Part shown: in pieces, positions 15,257 to 21,357 of the stretch
Layout: the number at the start of each line of letters is the position of its first letter
How positions within the stretch are numbered: the stretch's first letter is position 1
Source: an uncultured Bacilli bacterium
GTDB taxonomy: Bacteria; Bacillota_I; Bacilli_A; RF39; UBA660
Direction: 5' to 3'
NCBI GenBank assembly: GCA_947629425.1
Contig: CANRDR010000006.1
Span: 1 to 21,357 of the forward strand
Length of the DNA: 21,357 nucleotides
Made by a program: the position numbers and the translations under genes
Notes under the pieces: model-generated
The model's input: only the letters and a program-made list of their open reading frames with translations
Databases searched by the model: none
Told to the model about the DNA's origin: nothing

Positions 15257-15293
15257 ATATATTTTCCTTCTTTTTAATAGTTTTTAAATAATA

Positions 15294-16031
15294 TTAATCA
15301 TCTTCTAAAAAGAATTTTGCTAATTTTTCATAGTTATCTTGACTATTTAAACAAGTATCAATTAAATAACCTTTTTCATTATTAATTTGATATTCTCTAA
15401 TTCCTCTAATATAAAAATCTTTATTTCTGTCCTCAATAAAGAAAGGCATTATATCATTATATAGACATTCTCTAAACATTATCATACGCCCAACTCTACC
15501 ATTTCCATCTTGAAAAGGATGAATTTTTTCAAATCTGACATGAAATTCTATTATGTCTTCTATAGTTTTTTTAGATATATTATTATACCATTTCATTAAA
15601 TTATCCATATCATTTGGTACATTTTTAGGAACTGATGTCGTAATGTTTCCTACAAAATTCTTTTTTGTTTTATACTCTCCAACATTAAACCAAACTTTTT
15701 CACTATCAGTTAAAGTTCCATCTTTTAATATAAAATGATATTTTTTTATCATTTCAATAGAAAGTTTATTATCAATTGTATCTAACATATATTTAAATAA
15801 TGTAAAATGATTTTTCGTTTCAGTTGCATCTTTTAAAACTATTACTTTATTAGTACTAGTTAAAATTGTACCAGTATCATATATACTTTCAGTTTCGTCT
15901 TTTGTTATAGTCGAACCTTCCATATGATTAGTATTATATGCAAAATCTATTTGTGTTTTATGATACAAATTTCCTGATAGATTTATATTTTTTTGCTCAA
16001 TTAATGCTTTTTTTATTTTACTTATTTCCAT
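15294..16031 (-). CDS. Fic-domain AMP transferase, class II (self-inhibited)
   Basis: A 245-aa Fic enzyme, expected to transfer AMP (or another nucleotide moiety) from ATP to hydroxyl side chains of proteins. The active-site loop is complete: HPFQDGNGRVGR at 171-182, with catalytic H171 and the anion-binding N177/R179. Residues 34-39 (TNHMEG) match the (S/T)xxxE(G/N) inhibitory helix. Because it precedes the Fic core, the protein falls in class II, where the glutamate blocks ATP until relief. No antitoxin gene is adjacent, as expected for self-inhibition. The start at 16031 follows AGGAGG. The promoter shares a 32-bp block with that of lemA. Its substrate is unknown. Confidence 0.93.
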   Translation of the reverse strand: MEISKIKKALIEQKNINLSGNLYHKTQIDFAYNTNHMEGSTITKDETESIYDTGTILTSTNKVIVLKDATETKNHFTLFKYMLDTIDNKLSIEMIKKYHFILKDGTLTDSEKVWFNVGEYKTKKNFVGNITTSVPKNVPNDMDNLMKWYNNISKKTIEDIIEFHVRFEKIHPFQDGNGRVGRMIMFRECLYNDIMPFFIEDRNKDFYIRGIREYQINNEKGYLIDTCLNSQDNYEKLAKFFLEDD

Positions 16032-16077
16032 ATGTCCTCCTAACTAATACAAAAGTAAACTAATTATATATACTGGT

Positions 16078-16109
16078 ATTATATCACGCATAATAATGAT
16101 TAGTAAATT
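16078..16109 (-). promoter_or_regulatory. fic promoter, block shared with the lemA promoter
   Basis: On the minus strand, -35 TTTACT (16107-16102), an 18-base spacer, and extended -10 TGATATAAT with hexamer TATAAT (16083-16078). The 32-bp block is identical at 28 positions to 19269-19300. The spacer contains TAATC-AT-TATTA, an imperfect version of the palindrome in the lemA copy. Confidence 0.7.
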
Positions 16110-16148
16110 ATGTAATTTTAATTGACATTTAAAAATATAATGAATTTT

Positions 16149-16181
16149 AAAAAAACAACAATCTTTTAAACTGTTGTTTTT
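16149..16181 (-). terminator. Terminator of the lemA-DUF2207 operon
   Basis: On the minus strand AAAAACAACA (16181-16172) pairs with TGTTGTTTTT (16160-16151), and more T follow. It sits 10 bases after the DUF2207 stop codon. Confidence 0.75.
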
Positions 16182-16190
16182 TAGAAAAGG

Positions 16191-18686
16191 TTACCAAGAA
16201 CCTCCTCCTCCGCCACCAGAGCCTCCTCCAGATGATCCTCCACCTGATGAACTTCCTGAAGAACTTCCACTTGAAGAATCTCCACTTGAATAGCTAGATG
16301 GATTTGATGACATAGCACCTTCAGCAGAAACCATAGTAGAATTTATAAATGTTCCAAAAGATGAAACATCAAAATTATTAGTACTATCATACCAAGATGG
16401 TGCTTTTAGTGATATAGATTCAAATTTTTTAATCCATTTATCAGATACTCCTAAAACATATGTATATGGTAGAATGTCATAAAAATAATTTGGATTTTGC
16501 ATAACTAAGGACTCCAATTTTTCTTTTTCTACGGTTTCCAAGAAATTTTTAAATCCCTTTAACTTTCCTAATATTTTATTACCATACTTTGTTCTTTTTG
16601 GAAGGTATACTAAACATGCTAGCATTCCTAACATGCATACTATTCCTACAATATATCCAATTAAATATGATATATCTTGCGTTAGTGCTGGTAATACGAA
16701 TAATGCCCAAGGTATACCTCCAAATCCTATGCACCAAATTAATCCAATTATTTTTACTGGAATAGATGTTTTATCGAATAACATTTTTAATAATAGAGAC
16801 AAAGCAATACCTGGAAAAAGTAATGCAAAAATTAATGTCTCTGGTTGTCCATAAGCAAATATTGGTGGTATTGTAATTAAAAAATATGTAACAATAAGCA
16901 TTATAATAATAAAAATTTTTTTGTTTGAAGCAGATTTCTCATATATTTTATCTGTATTTGTTTTATTGTTAACATTATGTAATATTCTATTATTTGTTAT
17001 ATAAAAATTATTGTATAACATTTCATCTGTAACTTCTGTTCTCTCATATTCAAATAATCCATCCATAAACCATTGTTCATTTATGTCCGTTCCATCATAA
17101 TCTTTCAATTTTTTTATTAAAAAATTATTTTCTTCATTTAGATTATTAATTGAAGATTTAAGCCCATATTGTTCATAATCAATTGGAGTATCAATGTTTT
17201 TATAAATATCTAACATATTTTCATAATACTTAATTTTTTTTGAATTTGGATTGTTTATTCTTTCTTCATTTATTTTGTTTTGCAATTCAATTATTTTTTT
17301 GTCAGCGTTATTTTTTAAATTTTGATTTAAGCCTATTTTTTTAGAATTTAAATCAATTTTCTTATTAACAATTTCTAAGTATCCTTTATTAGCTAAATAT
17401 ATTAATAATGATGTTACATCTTGATTTTCAGCTTTTCCTTTATATAAAAAACCTACCTCTAAACTATTAAGTTCTTCTGGTGGATAAAATTCTACTGTTT
17501 CTATTACTTGCTCATCACGACCAAACTTATACCATATTAATGCAGTGACTCCAAGAAAAATTATAGGTAATAAGAAAACAAGATTCATTGCATTGCCAGA
17601 TAGTTCTGCTCCAACAAAGTATCCTTCTTCAAGTTCGCTTCTAATTGTTAATGCTTCTCCAACTTCAAGTATTCCCTCATAACTTCCTGTTATTTTATTT
17701 CCACTAACATTATATTTTACTTTACTATTATCTGTAGAACCCGTTTTTCCTGATGAAAAACCTAGTTTACTAGAATCAAATTCTTTTGGCATTGTTACTG
17801 TAAATGTAACATTTCCTATTACTGTATCCCATTCATCTCCTATTATATTATAATATAACTCATCATAACTTTTTATTGGATCTTTTCCTAAATTATAAGT
17901 GTATTTTATTACATAAGTTTGTTCTCCTGTTATAGTACGACTTGCAGAACCTATTTGAATTTTATAGTTTCCATTTTCTCTGGATGTAGTATATTCATTA
18001 TCAACGCTTAAATTTGTTATTTGTGTTCTATTTTTTGATATTGTTCCATCTAATCTTGTAATTGTATTTTTTAATGGAATAGTTCTAAATATTCCATGTT
18101 TTGCTACATTAAAATATGCAGTTATTGTCTCTGTAATATCTAATGTATTATTCTCACTAACAATGATATTAACATCATATTTATCTATTACATAATCATA
18201 AGACTTATATTGATTATTTTTACTAGGTGTAGTAGATAAAATATCTGATTCAGTTGATAAACTACTAGTATTAATTTCTAAACGATAATAATATATTTCA
18301 TTAATACTATGTTCATTTAAAATACTTAAATTAGACATTTGATTAAAATTACTTGTTCCTGCTATTGCAGTACCTGAATTATATCCTTGTGCTATTAAGT
18401 TATAATTTGAATCATAATAATATACAGTTGATGTATAATCAATAGTTTTATCAGAACTATTTGCAACTACTCCTGTTAAACCAAAGCTTAAAGTAGAAGT
18501 AGAAGAATAATCCTTAAATGTAATATTAGAAAAAGATAAATTATCAATAGTTAAACTTTTAGTATTATCATTAATATTTATATATGATGTTTGTTGTGAT
18601 AAAGCATTTGCATTTGTTGGATAAATTATTGTAAGAGATAATACAACTAATATAAATAAGGATAACCCCTTAATAATTCTTTTCAT
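16191..18686 (-). CDS. DUF2207 membrane protein with Gly/Ser-rich tail, LemA partner
   Basis: An 831-aa membrane protein. It has a signal peptide (residues 1-28, ending NANA), then an extra N-terminal beta domain (about 30-145) of the FxLYD kind. Next comes the DUF2207 ectodomain opening YDYVIDKYDVNIIVSENN, with the family marks ITAYFNVAKHGIFRTIPL. A membrane helix near 365-385 follows, then a cytosolic part with FYPPEELNSLEVGFLYKG and a long charged helical segment. Paired hydrophobic helices lie near 595-710. The C-terminus is SSGGGSSGGGSGGGGGGSW, typical of the family. It lies 12 bp after lemA and has a GGAGGT site. LemA/DUF2207 pairs are widespread in bacteria, but their molecular role is unknown. 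Confidence 0.88.
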   Translation of the reverse strand: MKRIIKGLSLFILVVLSLTIIYPTNANALSQQTSYININDNTKSLTIDNLSFSNITFKDYSSTSTLSFGLTGVVANSSDKTIDYTSTVYYYDSNYNLIAQGYNSGTAIAGTSNFNQMSNLSILNEHSINEIYYYRLEINTSSLSTESDILSTTPSKNNQYKSYDYVIDKYDVNIIVSENNTLDITETITAYFNVAKHGIFRTIPLKNTITRLDGTISKNRTQITNLSVDNEYTTSRENGNYKIQIGSASRTITGEQTYVIKYTYNLGKDPIKSYDELYYNIIGDEWDTVIGNVTFTVTMPKEFDSSKLGFSSGKTGSTDNSKVKYNVSGNKITGSYEGILEVGEALTIRSELEEGYFVGAELSGNAMNLVFLLPIIFLGVTALIWYKFGRDEQVIETVEFYPPEELNSLEVGFLYKGKAENQDVTSLLIYLANKGYLEIVNKKIDLNSKKIGLNQNLKNNADKKIIELQNKINEERINNPNSKKIKYYENMLDIYKNIDTPIDYEQYGLKSSINNLNEENNFLIKKLKDYDGTDINEQWFMDGLFEYERTEVTDEMLYNNFYITNNRILHNVNNKTNTDKIYEKSASNKKIFIIIMLIVTYFLITIPPIFAYGQPETLIFALLFPGIALSLLLKMLFDKTSIPVKIIGLIWCIGFGGIPWALFVLPALTQDISYLIGYIVGIVCMLGMLACLVYLPKRTKYGNKILGKLKGFKNFLETVEKEKLESLVMQNPNYFYDILPYTYVLGVSDKWIKKFESISLKAPSWYDSTNNFDVSSFGTFINSTMVSAEGAMSSNPSSYSSGDSSSGSSSGSSSGGGSSGGGSGGGGGGSW

Positions 18687-18698
18687 TGTTTACCTCCA

Positions 18699-19247
18699 TT
18701 ATAATTCTACTTTTACATTTTCTCTTTCTTCTTCACTTGCTTCAAACATATTTTTTGATTTATAACCAAATATTTTTGCTATTATATTACTTGGGAACAT
18801 TTCTACTTTATTATTATAAATTCTTACTGTAGCATTATAGTATTTTCTTGAATTTGCAATATCTTCTTCAACTTTTGTAAGTTGACTACTTAAATCTTTA
18901 AAATTTTCACTTGCTTTTAAGTCAGGATAAGACTCTGCTAAGGCCATAACTTTATTAATACCTTTTGATAATTGTTCGTTTGTTTTAATTTTTTCATCAT
19001 TTGACATTCTGTCATATGCACTATTTCGTAAATTTACTACTTCTTTTATAGTATCTTTTTCGTGCTTTGCATATCCTTTCACTGTTTCAACTATGTTTGG
19101 AATTAAATCCCATCTTTTTTTCAAATAAACATCCATTGTTGAAAATGCTTCTTTGACTTTATTACTTAATTTTACAAAACTGTTATATGTAACAAATAAT
19201 GCAATTAAAATAATAATAACTATTGCTATAATTATGTATAGCCACAT
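18699..19247 (-). CDS. lemA: LemA family membrane protein
   Basis: A 182-aa protein with one N-terminal membrane helix (residues 1-22) and a long helical domain. Family motifs are FVTYNSFVKLSNKVKEAFS, the VDVYLKKRWDLIPNIVETVKGY-type segment (here MDVYLKKRWDLIPNIVETVK), AESYPDLKAS, and the final FPSNIIAKIFGYK. Length is normal. I choose ATG 19247 because an upstream in-frame GTG is part of the GAGGTGAT ribosome-binding site. It is first in an operon with the DUF2207 gene, and its promoter shares a 32-bp block with the fic promoter. Confidence 0.95.
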   Translation of the reverse strand: MWLYIIIAIVIIILIALFVTYNSFVKLSNKVKEAFSTMDVYLKKRWDLIPNIVETVKGYAKHEKDTIKEVVNLRNSAYDRMSNDEKIKTNEQLSKGINKVMALAESYPDLKASENFKDLSSQLTKVEEDIANSRKYYNATVRIYNNKVEMFPSNIIAKIFGYKSKNMFEASEEERENVKVEL

Positions 19248-19268
19248 TATAATCACCTCTTGAGTATA

Positions 19269-19300
19269 ATTATATCATGTATAATCCTGATTAGTAAATT
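19269..19300 (-). promoter_or_regulatory. lemA promoter, block shared with the fic promoter
   Basis: On the minus strand, -35 TTTACT (19298-19293), an 18-base spacer, and extended -10 TGATATAAT with hexamer TATAAT (19274-19269). The spacer holds an inverted repeat TAATC-N2-GATTA (19282-19293), a candidate operator. Only four of 32 positions differ from 16078-16109. Confidence 0.75.
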
Positions 19301-19369
19301 GATAAAATTATAAATTATAATTTATTAATAATTTTACTAATTTTATTTTTTTAATTAATATATATCTTT

Positions 19370-19414
19370 TTTTTACAAATTATTTACATAATATTTATAT
19401 ATAATTTGTAAAAA
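19370..19414. repeat. Perfect 14-bp inverted repeat, candidate operator
   Basis: TTTTTACAAATTAT (19370-19383) and ATAATTTGTAAAAA (19401-19414) are exact reverse complements with a 17-base spacer. The right arm covers the -35 box of the plus-strand peptide gene. Both flanking genes are divergent, so it is unlikely to be a terminator. Confidence 0.55.
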
Positions 19415-19434
19415 TAAAATTTCTTGTTTATAAT
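19406..19434 (+). promoter_or_regulatory. Promoter of the 66-aa peptide gene
   Basis: -35 TTGTAA (19406-19411) and -10 TATAAT (19429-19434) have a 17-base spacer and are followed by AGGAGG (19441-19446). The leader is short, about 15 nt. Confidence 0.7.
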
Positions 19435-19455
19435 AAATTTAGGAGGATTAATTAA

Positions 19456-19656
19456 ATGAAAAATGAAAAAGAAATAGAAGAATTAAAAAATTTAAGAGAA
19501 AAAATAGTAGATGGAGATGAACTTACTTTAGAAGAACTTGATAATATAATTGCTGGTTATCCAGGCGATCAAAATATTCCAAAAGAAAAAAATGAAGAAG
19601 AAATTGAAAAAATTGATGAAAGATTAGCTGAAGAACATAGAAGTATGGGTAAATAA
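19456..19656 (+). CDS. 66-aa acidic peptide with RiPP-leader-like segment
   Basis: A small gene with every expression signal: a good promoter, AGGAGG at a 9-base spacing and a strong terminator. The product is highly charged and helical. Residues 24-35 read ELTLEELDNIIA and are followed by G-Y-P-G. This matches the end of many bacteriocin and lantibiotic leader peptides, where an L-(S/T)-x-E-E-L-(D/E)-x-(I/V) helix precedes a Gly-type cleavage site. Cleavage after AG would leave a 30-residue charged segment with no Cys, an unusual core. No modification enzyme or peptidase-transporter is in the window. It could equally be a small regulatory or structural protein. Confidence 0.75.
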   Translation: MKNEKEIEELKNLREKIVDGDELTLEELDNIIAGYPGDQNIPKEKNEEEIEKIDERLAEEHRSMGK

Positions 19657-19681
19657 AAATTCAAGAAAATCTTGAATTTTT
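19655..19681. terminator. Bidirectional terminator between the peptide and ASCH genes
   Basis: AAAAATTCAAG (19655-19665) pairs perfectly with CTTGAATTTTT (19671-19681) around a 5-base loop. It has A and T runs on both sides and serves the convergent stops at 19656 and 19680. Confidence 0.8.
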
Positions 19682-20021
19682 ATATTAACTCTATTCTTAT
19701 TCCTAAAACACCATATTGTTTTTGTTTTTCTTTTGTATAAAATTGTTCTAAAACATTAAGTAATTCATTTTTAGTCATTTTTTTATCTGATAAAATAGAA
19801 ATATCAAAATCATTAAATAAATCTTTAAAAGTATTATATCTTAATAAACCAATAACTTTTACTTTTATATTTTCTTTTAATGTTGGTTCTTTTAAAAATA
19901 TAATTGTATCTCCTATTTTAATTTGTTGTCTTTTTTCATCAAATAATCTAAGTTCTATTCTTTTTGTACCATTAAGTATAAAATTATAATATTCAGGTTG
20001 TAATTTCATTATATGTTCCAT
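19680..20021 (-). CDS. ASCH-domain (PUA-like) protein
   Basis: A 113-aa single-domain ASCH protein; this fold is related to PUA and is thought to bind RNA or modified nucleotides. The family pattern is clear: MKLQPEYYNFILNGTKRIELR (the K-x-x-x-x-G-x-K-x-x-E-x-R signature, residues about 5-25), then KIGDTIIF, a variable middle, and the closing GVLGIRIELI strand. The start at 20021 follows AAAGGA. It is the last gene of the apparent proS operon, 21 bp after its neighbour. The substrate is unknown. Confidence 0.85.
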   Translation of the reverse strand: MEHIMKLQPEYYNFILNGTKRIELRLFDEKRQQIKIGDTIIFLKEPTLKENIKVKVIGLLRYNTFKDLFNDFDISILSDKKMTKNELLNVLEQFYTKEKQKQYGVLGIRIELI

Positions 20022-20042
20022 AAGTTTTTCCTTTCTTAATAT

Positions 20043-20675
20043 TTAATTTATACTTTTAAATCTATTATTTACTGTTTCATAAGTTAGTTTTAATTCTTTC
20101 GCTATATCAGTAGATGATACTAAATATTCATTATTTTTATAATTTTTTATATGTTCACTTATTAGTTTTAAAAATAATTTATCAGGAATAGTAAATATAC
20201 TTTTAAAGTATTCTAAGGCTTTTCTATCTGATGAATCATTATCTAATTGATTAAATGATATTTTATATTCATCTGGTATTTTTTTATCTACTAAATATTC
20301 TTCTAAACAAATAACTCCTATACCTAATATAATATTTTCAAATATATAATTATTAGTATCATTATATAAATTATTTAATTCTTTATTTATTTTTTTTATA
20401 AATTTATCTTTACCATATTTTTTAATATATTCTAATTGCATAGTTCTATTATTTTCTAATAAATATTTAGAATATATTACTAATTTATAATGACCTAAAG
20501 TATCTTTTTCTACATAATTATTATATGAATCTCCATATTCTATATCATAATCTACATTAGCAAGTTCTAATAATTTTAGTAAATCATGATATTTTATTGG
20601 TCTATTATTTTTAGTTACTCCATCTCTTGTAACTGTAGCCATTATATTAATAAAATTTTGTAAATCTTTTGACAT
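20043..20675 (-). CDS. Unknown 210-aa protein, possibly degenerate ImmA/IrrE-like
   Basis: Not firmly assigned. The C-terminal half reads like the back end of ImmA/IrrE metallopeptidases. There is an acidic helix with SSDRKALEYFKSIFTIPDKL, where that family has E-x-E-A-x-x-F-A-x-x-L-L-M-P. A helix-turn-helix-like end, TDIAKELKLTYETVNNRFKS, follows. The HExxH zinc motif expected earlier is absent; the matching helix reads VICLEEYL. If related, it has lost peptidase activity. No membrane segments. It starts 11 bp after proS with AAAGG as its site and precedes the ASCH gene, so the three probably form an operon. Alternatively it is an unrelated HTH protein. Confidence 0.55.
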   Translation of the reverse strand: MSKDLQNFINIMATVTRDGVTKNNRPIKYHDLLKLLELANVDYDIEYGDSYNNYVEKDTLGHYKLVIYSKYLLENNRTMQLEYIKKYGKDKFIKKINKELNNLYNDTNNYIFENIILGIGVICLEEYLVDKKIPDEYKISFNQLDNDSSDRKALEYFKSIFTIPDKLFLKLISEHIKNYKNNEYLVSSTDIAKELKLTYETVNNRFKSIN

Positions 20676-20686
20676 TTTTAGCCTTT

Positions 20687-21357
20687 CTAATATTGTTTTC
20701 CAAAATATATTTTAGTTGTAGCATCACGTCCACATACAACACATTTTCCATCTGGTTCGTTATTATCAAATGGTATACAACGTGATTTTAATCCTAAATC
20801 GTCTTTTATTTTATCTTCACATGAAACGTCTCCACACCAATTAACTAATGCAAAACCTGGTTTATTTTGAGCGATATCTTTTAATTCTTCATAAGATTTA
20901 ACATTATTATAAAGCATAGTATTTCTTCTTTCTAATGCTCTATTATATAGGTTATGTTGTATTTCTATTAAAAGTTCTTTTATTTTTTCTATTGCATCTG
21001 ATTTTTCTACAACAATTTTTTCTCTAGTATCTCTTCTTACTAAAGTAACTTTATTTTCTAATAAATCTCTAGGTCCTATTTCTATTCTTATAGGATATCC
21101 TTTAACTTCACTTTCTGCAAATTTAAAACCAGCAGATTTATCACTATCTAATACTGTATAAGTTATATCATTATTAGATAAACCATCTTTAAAATATTTT
21201 ACTGTATCAAGTACTTCATCAGCTGTCTTAATTGGCACAATAGATACTTTTATAGGTGCAATATTTGGTGGTAATACTAATCCATAATCATCACTATGAA
21301 CCATTATTAGACCGCCAATCATTCTAGTTGTTGTTCCCCAAGATGTTTGGTAAACAA
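20687..21357 (-). CDS. proS: Prolyl-tRNA synthetase, zinc-domain (archaeal-type) form, C-terminal part
   Basis: Attaches proline to tRNA-Pro using ATP. The window holds 223 codons of the C-terminal part; the gene runs off the right edge. Read 5' to 3' it opens VYQTSWGTTTRMIGGLIMVH, the end of the class II catalytic core with motif 3 (TTTRMIGG). Then come the anticodon-binding domain (LVLPPNIAPIKVSIVPI) and the extra C-terminal zinc domain of the archaeal/eukaryotic-type ProS. Its cysteines are kept: NWCGDVSCEDK, RCIPF and GKCVVCG. The protein ends in the usual aromatic, FGKQY. Internal ATGs are not starts. It heads the apparent proS/unknown/ASCH operon. Stop is TAG. Confidence 0.95.
   Translation of the reverse strand, partial: VYQTSWGTTTRMIGGLIMVHSDDYGLVLPPNIAPIKVSIVPIKTADEVLDTVKYFKDGLSNNDITYTVLDSDKSAGFKFAESEVKGYPIRIEIGPRDLLENKVTLVRRDTREKIVVEKSDAIEKIKELLIEIQHNLYNRALERRNTMLYNNVKSYEELKDIAQNKPGFALVNWCGDVSCEDKIKDDLGLKSRCIPFDNNEPDGKCVVCGRDATTKIYFGKQY

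Noticed and set aside
16110..16148. TTGACA and TATAAT on the plus strand between fic and the DUF2207 gene
   Set aside because: The boxes are only about 8 bases apart and no plus-strand gene follows.
16194..16300. Gly/Ser-rich repeat at the end of the DUF2207 protein as a mobile or CRISPR-like repeat
   Set aside because: It is the ordinary low-complexity C-terminus of DUF2207 proteins; there are no regular spacers.

Overview
The window is very A+T-rich (about a quarter G+C by eye), densely coded, and uses AGGTG(AT) or AGGAGG ribosome-binding sites and short intrinsic terminators. bS21 followed directly by YqeY, LepA/EF4, a LemA/DUF2207 pair and a zinc-type ProS point to a low-G+C Firmicutes (Bacillota) lineage close to the Mollicutes, of the kind found as uncultured gut Bacilli. 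Tryptophan is read from TGG (LepA, bS21, ProS). All 25 genes whose stop is visible end in TAA or TAG and none in TGA. The placement is inference from gene content, not from a marker tree.

Layout, left to right. (1) 1-681 (+): the 3' two thirds of a Xer-type tyrosine recombinase, convergent with a 47-codon Asn/Ser/Arg/Ala-rich peptide gene at 729-872 (-). (2) 976-1731 (+): a ZIP/ZupT-type metal transporter, then a 496-bp gap with a minus-strand terminator and a 9-codon mini-ORF. (3) 2228-4824 (-): an HTH regulator with its own promoter, mnmA, and a SpoIIM-like membrane protein. (4) 4903-5019 (+): a 38-aa DUF4044-like membrane peptide. (5) 5067-12077 (-): an unknown 314-aa protein; the rpsU-yqeY operon; a glycerophosphodiester phosphodiesterase; a signal-peptide surface protein with cadherin-like domains; hemW; a DUF3592-like membrane protein; and an unknown 390-aa protein preceded by an attenuator-like leader. 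(6) 12184-14552 (-): lepA plus an HD-domain hydrolase. (7) 14654-16031 (-): a class II Fic enzyme and a small membrane protein. (8) 16191-19247 (-): the lemA-DUF2207 operon. (9) 19456-19656 (+): a small acidic peptide with a RiPP-leader-like segment, divergent from lemA. (10) 19680-21357 (-): proS (5' end outside the window), a possible degenerate IrrE-like protein and an ASCH protein, apparently one operon.

Most of this is housekeeping: translation (bS21, LepA, MnmA, ProS) and metabolism. The unusual material is regulatory or small. A 32-bp promoter block with 28 identities lies in front of both lemA and fic. The leader of the 390-aa gene has mutually exclusive terminator and antiterminator pairings. 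The RiPP-leader-like peptide has a perfect 14-bp inverted repeat over its -35 box. The 47-aa basic peptide is low-complexity. No RNA genes, insertion sequences or CRISPR arrays were seen.
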